A model generated the notes under the pieces. It was not told the origin of the DNA and did not search any database. It saw nothing but the letters and a program-made list of their open reading frames with translations. From contig NC_065901.1 in assembly GCF_905147045.1 (NCBI RefSeq), positions 6,138,001 through 6,202,000 of the forward strand: 64,000 nt of DNA. The letters run 5' to 3'. Numbering within the stretch: the first letter of the stretch is position 1; the number at the start of each line of letters is the position of its first letter. Source of the stretch: Nymphalis io (Eukaryota > Arthropoda > Insecta > Lepidoptera > Nymphalidae). The translations under genes and the position numbers were made by a program. This document shows positions 1 through 13,186 of the stretch, piece by piece.

Positions 1-3000
1 TGAATAATTATATAATATACTCATGTATGTTATTTATAAAGCGATGTATCTTTAAATAATATTCAACATTCAATATTGCGTGAGAAATAATCGTATGTAA
101 AAATCGTATGAAAAATGCGCATTGCATCATTCTAAATAATTGCATTAAATGACATCCTGAAGATAGATTTGTGCGTTGATTGTTAAAACAAAACTAATTC
201 GTAAAGTAGTTTTTCAAAAATTATGTAATAAAATTTAATGTTCATGCATTACAGAAAACCAATACTTTCTCCGTTTAGAAAAAAACTTGAGAACCGAAAC
301 CAAGGGTTACTCGGCGGATACTCGACGCATGTAGACCGTGTCGGCAAGAGCAGTCGACAAAACGACGCGTCACGCTTAAATACACCACGCAATATTAAAA
401 ACATAAGAAAAAAATAAAGTAAATTCGTCCAATCGCAAATAACTTTAATGATTTAAGAAGCTATACTTTCAAATACATTGTTTCTTACACATGTTTTTTA
501 TGACGAATGTCTTAGTTATGTATGTTTCCTCGATATTCCAAGCAAATTTTTTTTTTAAGTTAGACATCTATATACCTTAATTTATCGAGCATCTGTTTAG
601 AATCTCAACTTTACCGAGAAGAACCGATCCTTCGCTAATTCAATTATTTTTCAGTCAAAAATCAAAGTTAAGCGTGTCATTGCATTTAACTGTTCTCACT
701 TAAAAATCGGCATTCTTATGTAAATAATAGAAAAACCAGTGGACGTGATTTATATCGTAAAACCAATCGGATATAATGTTAGGAAAGTTATAATCCAGTT
801 CATAGCAATTGCCGAGAGAACAATATCAGAGATATTATCAGTCTATAAAATATACCAGAGTTATCTTTACGAATTCACAATGCCGGTTGATGAATGTAGG
901 TTAACGGATTGATGATTCTCATCTGATATCAGATTTGATTTAAATCAGCCGTTTCTTTAAAATGAATTACCAAAAATATTAAACAAAATGTGAGAATTTT
1001 AGTTTATATTGAAGTTTAAGATTTTGTTTGAGGAACAATGTTTACATAATGTCGAGAACATTACAATATTGTTTATAGTAATTTAATACTATTAGAGCTA
1101 TAATTTATAATCGAGAGCATTGACATAGTTGTGTGGAGTGACGAGAATAGATTTAATACGAAGTGATTAAGTAGTGGCAATAATGACATACCTATATGTA
1201 CTGAAGATACCAAGTGTTTTCTTATACGTTTATTCAAACATTTCGTCACTACTATAAAAACTGAGCTAAATATAAGTATATGGATATGTATATAGTCAAC
1301 AGGAGTAGTATATTTAAAAAAATCAGAGTCCACTAAACAAGAAAGTTTTTTTATTTTATCATGTAATATATCCGAAAGTACTAATTTAAATAGAGATCTG
1401 TACAGGAATTATTTGCAGAAAACGTTTAAAATTAAATGGCAATTACAACTATATGTCAAATAATATCGAGAAGTGGACGAAAGTCAGCAAAAAAATAGGT
1501 AAGTTTTTACGTCAGAACAATTATAAAGAACTATAAGTACAAGAGAAGTTTTATTATGAAAATCATATTTTTATAATATTGCATTCATCGATAACTGATA
1601 ATTATGTAACCAAAACTTTACACAGCAACTTTATTACATATATAGTTTAAGATAATAACAGTTCATTGTAGATTTAGATTTTACGTTAGTTAGATTTTAA
1701 GTAAATTTCAGGTCATGACTGAAAGCGTCATTTAAGGAAATGAGACTGTATTCACATATTAATAAGGTTGATGCGAAATAATTCGCGGACACAATACCTA
1801 GTCATTATAATAAAACCTAAACTAAGTAGAACTGTGAAAACATATATACAATCATATGTTATCTAGGATCTATAATTTCCGTGGATCCGATGTGGAAAAT
1901 CTTTACACTAACATCTTGAATCAAGAACACAGATCTTTGTTCCCACAGCACAATTCTCGGATTATAATTACTACAGATTACCTCTTTAAACTAACAAATT
2001 ACGGATAAGTCATTTTCACTTTAGACCTATTTAAAAATTTTATTACATAATGATTAACTTCACCTTGACAAGTTTATAACGCTATATATTTCTGTGGTCG
2101 CACGAAATTAGCTTTGTTTCTTGATCTTAGCTGTGTTTTAAATAGGTGTACCAATAAATATTGTCTCCGCGAAATAGACGTTAAATTAATAATAAAGCGA
2201 TAAAGCTGTCTGCTGGCAGTCAGTATTATTCCCTGTTAAGTAAATATATCAATATTATAATCAGAACAATATGTATTTGTATTTAAGAATTTCATATGTA
2301 AAAGTATACTACATATATTATTATACAGAATGATTTAATATTTGGGAAAACACTGGTCCCTAAGACACGGGCTTTCCAAATTTAGGAGTCAGAATCCCAA
2401 CGAATTATGTCATACTGAGTTTTACAAATTTAGATTATTTACATAAAAGCACTGTTCCAAATGAAAAAAAAATTGTTAAAAATCTATTGACTATCTTAGA
2501 TTAGGTTAGGTCAGTTTTTTTTCGTAAGTGGCCATGTGACTATAAACAGTATATGTGTACAAGGACCTCACGGTCATATAATACCCTTTTCCAAAGCCAA
2601 ACACTTGCAGAAATAAAATAAAAGACTAACCTAATCTATGAAATTAGTGTAATAGTACCGGAAAGTAGTTGCTAACTGTAAGAGAAATCGTTTATCAACA
2701 AGGAAGAGTTTATCAAGGATGTATCTGAAAGTCCCGTCAAAACCAGTCAATTACATTAAACACTTACTGTGTGAAATGCATATACCGCTAACTTGTTCTA
2801 TCTGAGACGTGAGGTAACTGTTCCTTCTGGTGCATATTTATCAGCTATTAGCGTTGATATAAAAATTGGTAATGACGTTAATATTTTATAATCTAAATAT
2901 TTTAACTTTAATATTTATATAACTTTCTAGCATTGAATTTTTAATATAGTATACATTTTAACAATTTGTGTATTCATATTTTTTTGATTTATTTGTTTTG

Positions 3001-3011
3001 CACATTAATAC
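1..3011. other. Non-coding AT-rich DNA
   Basis: I see no coding pattern, tRNA or recognisable repeat; short frames here are low-complexity. Confidence 0.7.
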
Positions 3012-3313
3012 TACAGTAACAACCTGTTAATGTCTCACTGCTGGGCTAAGGCCTCCTCTCCCTTTTGAGGAGAAGGTTTGGAGCTTATTCCACCACGCTG
3101 CTTCAATGCGGGTTGGTAAAATACACATGTGGCAGAATTTCAATGAAATTAGACAAATGCAGGTTTCCTCTCGATATTTTCCTTCACCGTCAAGCACGAG
3201 ATGAATTATAAACACAAATTAAGAACATGAATATTCAGTGGTGCTTGCCCGGGTTTGAACCCACTATCATCGGTTAAGATTCCCGTGTTCCAACAACTAG
3301 GCCATCTCGACTT
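3012..3313 (-). repeat. SINE type A, full-length copy
   Basis: This is a tRNA-derived short interspersed repeat. The strand shown carries the tRNA-like head (near 3313), with a box-B-like GGTTCAAACCC; the tail at the low-coordinate end is a short TTACTG-type repeat. The body shows the shared words GCTGGGCTAAGGCC, CCACGCTGCT and CACCGTCAAGCACGAG. It is alignable by eye to the seven other type A copies in the window. Confidence 0.85.
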
Positions 3314-3934
3314 TTAATACATAAATATTAATGTGCAAAACGGTTGGATTATATAATAAATTAATTATTATTAAATTTTCTTCAAATTTAACGAGTATTA
3401 AAAATGTATAAACGTGTTGAAACAAAATTCAATTTGATCATTACATATTCAATATACATGTAGATATGATAACCAAATAAAATGTTCCTTTTTTATTTTT
3501 TTATTTTAAATTTAAATATGGAAGTTGAAATCAATTTACTATAGGTATAAAGAAATGTTATACAAAAAATCATGCCCTCTCATGTATAAAGGTAATTTTA
3601 TCTGAATACGCTGCAAGAAAGCGCAGCGTGCTGCAATGTTCCATTAACCCACAATGATTTGACATACATACGATGACTGGCTGTTAACCCGTGACTTCCA
3701 CAGGTACGCGTGCGACCTTTGGTTACACGAAAATATGATCGTTATCATTGAATTATGTTCTCATTAGTCATTACTTTGTTTATTCTTTGCGTCAGTTTAT
3801 GTCGCTTACTTACTTAGATTTACGTATTAGGAAAATAACCGTTCTTTATGTTTTCTTTTTTAAAGGTAGTTAATTATTTTTTTTTCATTTTGTCTAAATT
3901 TTAATGTGTTTGTGTTAGATGGATTAATGAGTTT

Positions 3935-4224
3935 GATTAAAGCCACAAGGGATGAAACGAGATATACGGCCGCAGATCCCGAGGTCTTGGGTTCAAGCCC
4001 TCGGTCGTTCAAGATAGAAGTGTTAAACACTTTTGCCTCGGAAAACACGGTATGCCTGAACTCTCTCCAATCGTATCAATTGTCATTCCATCGGATTCAT
4101 AATCCGAGTGAGGGAATAGTACATCTGTGATTGTGCGCACACTTGTGTACTATAATATGTCCTGCGCAGTTGGCTATTCCCCCTTGAGATTGCCGTCGTG
4201 GCCGAAATCGGTCAGGAGTACATC
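3935..4224 (+). repeat. SINE type C (tRNA-headed), copy 1
   Basis: The head has a box-B-like GGGTTCAAGCCC preceded by CGCAGATCCCGAGGTCTT. The tail half carries GCGCACACTTGTGTACTA, TGTCCTGCGCAGTTGGCTA and CGTGGCCGAAATCGGTC. The same words in the same order occur at 27.7 and 61.4 kb. The first tRNA half is degraded. Confidence 0.78.
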
Positions 4225-4998
4225 ATAAATTAAATAAGGTTTTGAAGATTTTCATGTCTCAGGATAAATTATGAGAAAGGCGACGCCAAACGCTACACAA
4301 CATTATAAACAAAGATTTACTAATTCAGATATAACGATTAAACGGTTACTTGAACCGGTTTAAAAAATTACCACAATACGTAATTTCATGCATCATAATC
4401 TGTAATGAAAAAAGTAAATGTCAGAGTACGACGCACTGGGATATTATGTGATTACCAGAGTAAAAACAAAAATGAATGGGTTAGCAAAATTGCATATAAA
4501 AGGAGGGTTTACAAGACAGCAGTACAGACAAGCTTATATTTACAAACTTTGATCTTATCTTATTGTGATGTTTATATTCTTATTACCCTGATATGATTAC
4601 ACTGATTATAAGTACCTTGTTGGTATAGTATTGTCGGTTCCACTGTTAATATTAAGGACCCAGGAATTTCAGGACCGTTAACAGTAATTCGGTTTAGTCT
4701 GTCAATAATTTAAGCCGGTGATTTAACTTTTGATAATTTTCCGTGCGTGTCGATGGATTTCGATTTTGTCGATTTAAAAAATGTAGTAGACTTTGGTTTT
4801 ACTGTTTTATTGTTTTAACTGACAAATGTTGTGTTGATAGATCCTCTGACAAAATAACAGATTATTTAATTGACTATCTATTATATAGAGCCGTGCGAAA
4901 GTTATTTTTACCTTATAAAATTTTTAATTAAATTAAATTTAAATCATATCTATAGATAAAGAGCTACATAATATTTTTTATCTTATTAAACTTTACTG
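4225..4998. other. Non-coding gap
   Basis: AT-rich; two frames of about 62 codons lack any domain or codon signal. Nothing recognised. Confidence 0.65.
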
Positions 4999-5160
4999 GT
5001 GCTAGACTTTGTGCAACCTCGTCTGGGTCTGGGTAGGTACCACCCACTCTTCAGATATTCTACCGCAAAATAGCAGTACTTGGTATTGTTGAGTTCCGGT
5101 TTGAAGGGTGAGTAAGCCAGTGTCATTACAAGCACAGGGGACATAAGGGCGTATAAGTGT
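4999..5160 (+). repeat. SINE/LINE-tail type B, partial
   Basis: It begins GGTGCTAGACTTTGTGCAA and carries GGTAGGTACCACCCACTC, TCTACCGCAAAATAGCAGTA and GGGTGAGTAAGCCAGTG. It stops near GGACATAAGG; the A-tailed half is missing or unrecognisable. Confidence 0.72.
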
Positions 5161-5225
5161 CCAAAATTCTAGCACTGGACTGTGTCATTTCACTCGCAAG
5201 CCGTTGGCATAGAGCTATTAATACT

Positions 5226-6656
5226 TAAAGTGGTAACAAAAAAAAAAGATAAACCCACTTTTCATATAAGACATAAAAGTAAAAAACCTTCTTTGGTGGT
5301 ACTTTTTACAAACGTATAGGGTTTCGTACCTCATTTTATGGAACCTATTGACGACCAATAGGTTTTTTACGTATTTCTAAGTTAAAGTGACATGATCTAA
5401 AACGAATTAGATGGGACGAATGGTCCAACGGTAATTTAGTGATTACTAGAGAATGGTAGACCGTAGCTAATTCGTCTTTGAAACGGATAATGTTTTTATA
5501 CAGATTTTTTTTACATAAAATAACTGAACGTTTGGGTGACAGATGCATCGTAATTATTTAAAGTGATAACAATAGAATGCGGAATTTCATATACCATAAG
5601 TGGTTCGAACAGGTGAATCCTAAACGTGAGGAAGCTATGTAGGATGAAAACCTGCTACATGGGTTTTCCAATACGTATTCAGTCAGTGTGGTGGAATAGG
5701 CTCCAAGCCATTTCATAAAAGGATAGGAGGTTTCAGCCCAGATAGATTTATATTATGTTTTGCCTTTACGGTAGTGTTGTCCCGGAACATTTCCGTTAGC
5801 ATGGATATCAAAATCAACCAATCAATAATCTTATATCTTAGCCTAACAATTGCACGGAAATGTTTCGGCAGGTTCGTGATCAATTTGCTCAATAACAAAG
5901 GTCTCATTTCTCAGTTCTGTCTCTACCGATTCATGTTTATAAGGATCCGCTGTGAAGTGAACGCATTCAATTGTTTTCGTCGTTTTCTGTCACTGTCGTC
6001 CAGATACACGATACAATACAGATGTTACAATTTTTTTTTCTCGTTTCTCGATAACTTCGTATGGTCTGTCCATGTCTGTTAAAGCAGGTCTACTTTAGAA
6101 AGCACATCCGTAACTTTTGATTTGTTTCCTAAAAGGGTTCTCCGTTTCCTGTGTTTTCATACATTTGCTTTTCATCTGAGTTCCGTTATATCTTCTAATT
6201 AAATTGTAGACTGGAAGTAATTTTCTTGTTCTTATTTCTTGTCAGATAAGTTTCATTGAATTACTAATCAAAAATCCATGAGTGTAAAAATAGTCGTATG
6301 GACTATGTTTTTATATTTATTTCAAATCAACTAATGTACGATGTAACTAACGTAAGACACTAAACCACACAAGTATTAAAAATATATATAAAATTGATGA
6401 ATTAATGTTTGCGATCATGTTTTCATATACGTATTTTGTGCACAGGCTCGGTTGTAGTTATGCAATAAACGTAGGTGATATTGAGTGTTCTTACATCAAT
6501 ATATTTTGTTAAAGAATTAACGGGATATCCTTGTGCTATCTTGTAAGTACTACTTAATTCGTTTGTGTATCATCACACAACAATACTTCACAACGTAACG
6601 TATATGCTATTTGTAACAGTTTATAATTTTTGGTTGATCAGCTACCATCAGGTCCA
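5226..6656. other. Non-coding gap with possible old repeat piece
   Basis: ATAGGGTTTCGTACCTCA (about 5318-5335) resembles a common lepidopteran repeat word. The 102-codon frame at 5774-6082 has no domain. Confidence 0.55.
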
Positions 6657-6830
6657 TTTTTTTATAATATACGTTGTCTAACGGGCAGATGGGCCACTTG
6701 ATGGTAAATGGTCACCATAGGCATTAGTGCCTTAAGAAATATTAACCATTCCTTACATCACTAGTCTTGTGCCTGTAGTTATACAGGATCACTCGACTTT
6801 CCAACCTGCATTCAAACAAATAGATGTGTT
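6657..6830 (-). repeat. Type B repeat, decayed
   Basis: Recognisable words are CAGATGGGCCACTTGATGG and TGGTCACCATAGGCATTAG, followed by TTAACCATTCCTTACATC. The promoter-distal half has drifted strongly. Confidence 0.6.
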
Positions 6831-8129
6831 TGTCTTCCCAATGTGCATATAAAGCAATTTATTCAATATGAATGATACATATACGAGCTGAGACATATCA
6901 ATACATTTTTTTATTATAATTTAAATCTAAGTATCGTATTTATATAAATTCAATAGGGTCTGCCGAATGGCTGCATACTGCAATGCAAACGCACTTCGGC
7001 ATTATCTTATTTAGATTGAAGGAGCGAAATGAATGTCATGGCAAAATTGAAACAAAAAGCGGTTTTACAAAGCTCAGATATATTAAGTCGGAGCTAACAT
7101 TTCGTTATAGAATTATCGTTCTTACATCATTAGGCATAAAGATCATTATTCTTATATATATTTTTGTTATACTTGCTGTTAATAAAAAGGGTGGAAGGGT
7201 TCACTGATCCTTACTTCTTGCGTTCCCACAATCTCTCGTGGGTAATAATGCGTTTACTGTGCAATCAGTTCTATTAGCGATGTCAATAATGGTTAAGAAA
7301 TTGCTTTGATTTAAATTGCAAACGATAAAAATGTGCGAAGAAAATGATTTCCTATCTTTATTCTTCCGTAGTTTGTTTATAAATGTCAATTTTAATAACA
7401 AATTTCTCTGACCACAAATAATACCATTAAATGTTTTTATCCAATTAACATGGGAAAACCCATATTTTTTTCCTTATATATCTAAAGAAAACAAGGAAAT
7501 ACTACATTAGAAAGATTCTCTTTCTCTCGCATTCAGTAATCCATTTCGTGGATGAAATGTAAAACCAAATGAAGATCAAGTTAGTATAGAAAGCGAAATG
7601 CACTGAGGTTTAACGTGGTATATAATTTAAGTATACATTGCAAATTACAAAGCTGTTACATTGATCCATTACGTACACGCGATATTATTACGAGTCTGGT
7701 TAGAAAGGGTTGTTTTGAAAAAAAAGTCTTTTGGTACTAGTTTGTCCTATGTGAGTCTGATCAATCAGATTGCGGCCAATCACCCTTAATGTACATATTA
7801 TAAAATAAAAACCTCCACCCCCGCCGTCTGGCACACAGTCTGAACACGATAAACCAAAAAACTACCAAATGAATATGTTATATTCATAATAAGGGTATTT
7901 TGTCTATTGGCAGAAATATGAAGATAATTGAATTCTACCAGTGCAAAGCCGAGACGGTAGCTAGTTTTGCATAAACCAATACCTAAATATATAATGTCAT
8001 CATCTACTAATATCAAGTCGTTCACAACCGAGCGTTAGTGAAAAACATCGTAAAGAAGCCTGCACGTGTCGGGAGAAATTTTGTCATATTATTATTATCC
8101 TAACAAGTAATGTTGTAACTGCTGTTTTA
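6831..8129. other. Non-coding gap
   Basis: Nothing recognised; overlapping short frames on both strands without family features. Confidence 0.6.
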
Positions 8130-8421
8130 GTTTTTTTTTATAGTACAGGAAGGCGAACGAGCGTATGGGCCACCTGATGATAAGCGGTCACCAACGCCCA
8201 TAGACATTGGAATTGTAGGAAATGTTAACCATCGCTTACATTGCCAATGTGCCACTAACCACGGGAACTAAGATGTTATGTCGCTTGTACCTGTAAATAC
8301 ACTGGCTCACCCACTCTTCAAACAGGACCACAACAATAACAAGTACTGCTGTTTTGCGGTAAAATATCTGATGAGTGGGTGGTACCTACCCAGACGAGCT
8401 TGCGCAAAGCCCTACCACCAG
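8130..8421 (-). repeat. Type B repeat, near full length
   Basis: On the plus text it runs from a T-run (TTTTTTTTTATAG) through GGGCCACCTGATGATAAG to CTTGCGCAAAGCCCTACCACCAG. Read on the minus strand it ends in an A-tail, which sets the strand. It is one of the best copies in the window. Confidence 0.8.
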
Positions 8422-8536
8422 TAATATATGTATACTTTGATCAGGTATACTTTATCTAACGTGCAGTGGAGCAGCTTGGTGAAATAGCTACTCTAAATCT
8501 ATCTTTTTAGTATATATCAAGGTATCATATCACTAG

Positions 8537-8600
8537 CTGGGGGTAGGGTTTTGTGCAAGCAACCTACGAGTGAAAAGTTGAACACTCATCAGATATATAT
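8537..8600 (+). repeat. Type B repeat, 5' fragment
   Basis: The fragment shows GCTGGGGGTAGGGTTTTGTGCAAGC and ACACTCATCAGATAT, 115 bp beyond the full copy and in the opposite orientation. Confidence 0.5.
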
Positions 8601-10022
8601 ATGTTACGAAGTGATTAATAGGGCATTCCAAAAATGCCCGCGTAATTTGAAAAATGCTCAACATGAAGGGCAGTGTGATCAAAACTATTGAAGTAGTCAA
8701 GTCCGGGCATTATTTATTAAATATATTATTTTAGTACACATAGACTGCCAATTTGACAATGTTTCTCTTGCGGTATTGGTTAGCTTCATTGGTTGGCCAT
8801 AGATGACTCTATTTACTGAAATCAACCTATAGCATATAAACGTCTTACTGTTTATAAACATTATATATGTAGACAAATACGGTGGTGTTGTAACACATTA
8901 GCCAAAAGTTAGAAAGTAATTTATAAGAGGATTGCTAGAAGAAAGTTTTAGGAATTCTTAAAATTCATTAATACTTGAATAGCTCCAGCCAACATCATCT
9001 TAAGTGTTTTCCAAAATGTCCTCGGTAATCAAGCTGTTCTAGAAGACCGTTGTACAATTCTACGATTTATATATAAAACAATTAAAATAAATAAATCGTG
9101 ACTATTGAAATCATTTATAATTTAAATTAAAAATACGTTACAAATTGTTTCATACAAAATAGATTCAATCCAAAAACTGCCCTTTGTATCCTACAGAACG
9201 GAACGCTTTCTGGGTGAGCAAGCAACCCGTTATTATCATCGGCCGACCGGTAGTGCGTAAAGGCGTTAAGGGAAATAATTGATGTTTCTGATTACTGTAT
9301 AGTGTCTGTGAAATCAAAATGGCTTTCTTGCTTACGATACGATGATGACCCCGATAGACCATCATTACAACAATGACGTGGTATGATTTTAAGTGAGCAT
9401 GACAGGAGGTATGATAATGATGGTTTTAGAGAAGCGATAATAAGCTAAATGATATCTGCATCCGATTGTTGATGGATGACTTTCACGCTCATACATCATC
9501 GAGCGTGAAAATAACAACAAAACAAAATATATTAGACGTTTTTTTTTCTAAAATTACAATGTTTGTCTTAAGCGCTGGTCTAGTCTAGGTACATAATACG
9601 GAAAAGTAGTTTTCAAGTATTTATAATATGAAGTAAAGAGACAAAATCTTTTTACTTTAATTCTCATTCATGAATATATATTTATTTTTATCAACCAGCA
9701 TTAAATGGCTATATAGCTAATTTGTATTTATTTCACAAAATGGAAATAAAAAAATTGATTTACAATACTTTTACACAAGCAAATATTTAAGCTTAGAAAT
9801 ATGATATCCAAACATAGAAAATATCTACCTAAGTATCTTATAAATGTCAATAGATACTTTTTTATTTATACTAGGAAAGCAGAGGCAATATAGGTCTTAT
9901 ATATTGATAGCGGTAACTGCTGTCCGTTGGCATTGGAAATAATGTATATTTTATTCGTGTTTTTTTAATACGACAAAACAGATCTTACAACTACAAAGAA
10001 TCACAGTTTAGTGATATAGTGA
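8601..10022. other. Non-coding gap
   Basis: It contains the 9481 inverted repeat and a moderately GC-richer stretch at 9165-9480 with no convincing exon. Confidence 0.6.
9481..9510. repeat. 10-bp perfect inverted repeat
   Basis: TTTCACGCTC and GAGCGTGAAA are separated by exactly 10 nt. Confidence 0.8.
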
Positions 10023-10070
10023 CTGATAAAGTGGGTGGCACCCAGATGGGCTTGTTTAAACCGCTACCAG
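10023..10070 (-). repeat. Type B repeat, terminal fragment
   Basis: GTGGGTGGCACCCAGATGGG followed by CGCTACCAG matches the promoter-proximal end of type B only. Confidence 0.5.
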
Positions 10071-10395
10071 TAAATCTTCCCCTTTCTAAATGAGATCAAA
10101 AAGTTAATACTTTGAATGCCATTTATGACTCTGTTACAAATTTTACGATAGATTTGAAGTTTACTTTTAAAGTAACGATTGTTTTATGATTATTATTTTT
10201 AAGTACAAAATTATAGGTGAAATCGTATGAATCGCAACATGAAAGCTACGTTTCGTTACTTATAGTAACAATGTAAAAAGTCTTAACGATTTTATATTGC
10301 CCTTTCTCTGTAAGCTTTCTACTTTAACGTTTGCGATGTTTTGAACGTCTATTGTTTGTTTCGTTTTACGTAACTGATGAATATTACTCATACTC

Positions 10396-10560
10396 GTTTC
10401 CGACCGCGGTTTCGTTCGCATGTGTGGAAAGAGAGTCAGGTATTAGGTATCCCATGTCCCTATCCCTGACAACTTTTATGCAAAATTTTATAACAATAGG
10501 TTGAGTAGTTAGGACGTAAAAACATAACAAACTACGCATGTACTATTAATAAATACGTAT
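10396..10560 (+). repeat. Dispersed TE tail fragment (RTE/CR1-type 3' sequence)
   Basis: GCGGTTTCGTTCGCATGTGT, then TATCCCATGTCCCTATCC and TAACAATAGGTTGAGTAG leading to ACATAACAAAC follow the order of a very common arthropod repeat of this kind. This is memory-based recognition without alignment. Confidence 0.5.
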
Positions 10561-12881
10561 CGTTAAAATTTAAAGCTCGGATTTCTTATACGGACCCGAT
10601 ACGTAGTCAGTAATATTATGGATATTAACACAATTTTATGATGTTTAATGACTTAGTTATTTCGCATAAAACAACTTCGCCAACAACTGTTTAGCTATAG
10701 CGGAGATATGACACGAATACATTCTTATTTTATTATACGCCTGAATTAAAAACAGATATTTTTATTTCAAAAACAAGCTAAAACAACTATAACAGTTACA
10801 CTATCGGCTTTAATTTTTAAATTAACCGAAACGGAGCCATTATGTGTTTGTAAAAAATCGATTATCGAATAAAAAGGGAGTATTTGCTTTCCCCTTTTCC
10901 CTTGTGTTAAGAGATCATGGCACGTAGTTCAGACGCGTGTTTACGTCAACAAATTCTAGTGAAAAAGTCTTTTCGGCTTGGTGACTGCACTCGACCCGGT
11001 TGTTAAACAATTTTCATGACGCAAAAGAATTTGTGCCAGATTTTCGACAATCTCTGTTTTTTACCGCGTTTAATCGTGTTTGTACAAAAATTTTGTTTGA
11101 CATATTTGACCGTCATGCAACGTAAATGTATTTTTAAATGTACAGTGAAAAAATACGTCTTTCGTGAAATTGAGCTGAAGCTTTAATATTAATTTTAAGC
11201 TGTATAATAACGGATAGTTAATTATTTATCTTACAATTAGTTAAAAATCAATAATTAATTAGTAAAATGTTTAAATGTATTTATGTCAAAATCAATTTCT
11301 AAAACATACAACATTGTCACGATCTACAGGACGGCTGGTTCATTTTTCGCTAAGAGAATCGGAATTGCGATTCAACGGGAAAATGCAGCTAACATTCTTG
11401 CGCAGTTGTGATTGTTTCGTAGCTACTTCTAATTTTTATTTGTATAGTATAGTTATTTAAGACCGCAATAACAATAATATACATGCGTAAATATCTTTTG
11501 CCTTCTCTAGTCGCTTATCCTCTACTCCCCAAGCATATCTGTATTAAGTATCGTCCGTTCATAAATTAGGCGTTTATGACCTACACAGTCCACAGGGGAA
11601 AGTTATATATTTCTATTTAAATACAAAGGCATACGATGCGTTGAATTATTGGGATTCCACTGACATTGAAATTGACATTTATTGAATCACACTTTGATTT
11701 TGTAATCAATGATAACGTGCTCGATAACGGCTAGCACTATAATAATAGCGGCAAAGATAACTCTTAAAATGACGTGGAACATATTGTTTAATATTGGTCA
11801 AGCTTTCGCTTCTTCTACAAAAGATAGAGGCACGACGTGGGTCAACACTGCGACATGTAGTGTCATAGTGGTGGAGTAGTGCCAGCGGTATCTCCTAGCG
11901 GTAAAGTCAGGTATGCCCTATGAAGCTAGTTTCCGCTATCATCAGACTGGCAAAAAAACACAGACAGCCTAGGTGTATCATCGTTAAAGTTTTTTCTTCA
12001 TCCAGACTTCTGTTAAAACGATACAGGACGTTAACGCCATCATTTATATTTAATATGAAATAAAATAGTTTATAGTCTGATGGAATTCACATAGTCAACC
12101 ACATTTTACAGTAAGACAAAGTATCATGTAAAGTAATGAAAAAAACGGCGAGTACATGAGATATTTTATTGACCGCAACTCGAACCATATCAAATTATAT
12201 AAGTGGAATTTAGAGTTTAGCTAACCTTAAAATTGCCTTCTAAACACCGAGTACGAGTATACGAGTCTACGAGAAGATTTCGTGGTTGGTCAGAAATACT
12301 TCACACTTTAACCATTTGAATCTGCCACCAACAACGTTGATATTCGTTTCGGAAAGAGGGATCGCAGCAAAGTCGCTTAGCATTTTCCTGATATTTCTGT
12401 TAACCTTTATTTACCTAGGCAAAAAATCGGTCGACGAATGAACTCTACCTGAATATTTACTTTTCTAACATATTACCGTTGAATGGAAGGTATGGGTTTA
12501 CGTGTAAACTTTATGCTTAAGCAGGATATAACTCCTTGCGGTTGATTTCGTTACATTTACATTCGTTAGATATACTATCAGTTCCCAACGGCAAAATAAA
12601 ATGAAGAGGGTGTGTTCGACATGCAGTTCATCTATAGGTAATAACTTATTTTTGTACTAGAAGTCGTTAATGCAAGCACGTTTATCAACTCCTCGTACAT
12701 GAGAAAGGAAAAAATCCATTTATTGTGATACTAGATAACCATAAAGCAAAATTTTTTTTTTTATTTTTAAGATAATTTTTTTTTAATTTCGGCGTAGGTG
12801 TAAGAAACATAAAACAATGATTGTTTAAAATTTCCGTACCAGCCATGATGATGCAGAAATTAATTTCGCACGGAAAAACAA
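10561..12881. other. Non-coding gap
   Basis: Nothing recognised. A short ACGAGT-rich patch lies at 12247-12272. Confidence 0.6.
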
Positions 12882-13186
12882 TAACAGTAACAGCCTGTGA
12901 TATCCCATTGCTGGGCTAAAGGCCTCCTCTCCCTTTTTGATGAGGTTTGGAGCTTATTCCACCACGCTGCTCCAATGCGGGTTGGTGTGTATTCCACACA
13001 TGTGGCAGAATTTCACTGAAATTAGACACATGCAGGTTTCCTCACGTTGTTTTTCTTCACCGTCAAGCACGAGATGAATTATAATCACATACTAATCACA
13101 TGAAAATTCAGTGGTGCTTGCCTGGATTTGAACCCACGATCATCGGTTAAGATTCACACGTTCTTACCACTGGGCTATCTCGGCTT
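12882..13186 (-). repeat. SINE type A, full-length copy
   Basis: It runs from the hexamer-type tail (ACAGTAACAGCC) to the tRNA-like head (CTGGGCTATCTCGGCTT). Box B is slightly degraded (GGATTTGAACCC on the shown plus text). It has small internal differences from the other copies, including loss of several bases in the GAGGAGAAGG segment. Confidence 0.85.

Noticed and set aside
5774..6082. 102-codon plus-strand frame
   Set aside because: No domain, signal peptide or splice sites; composition fits chance.
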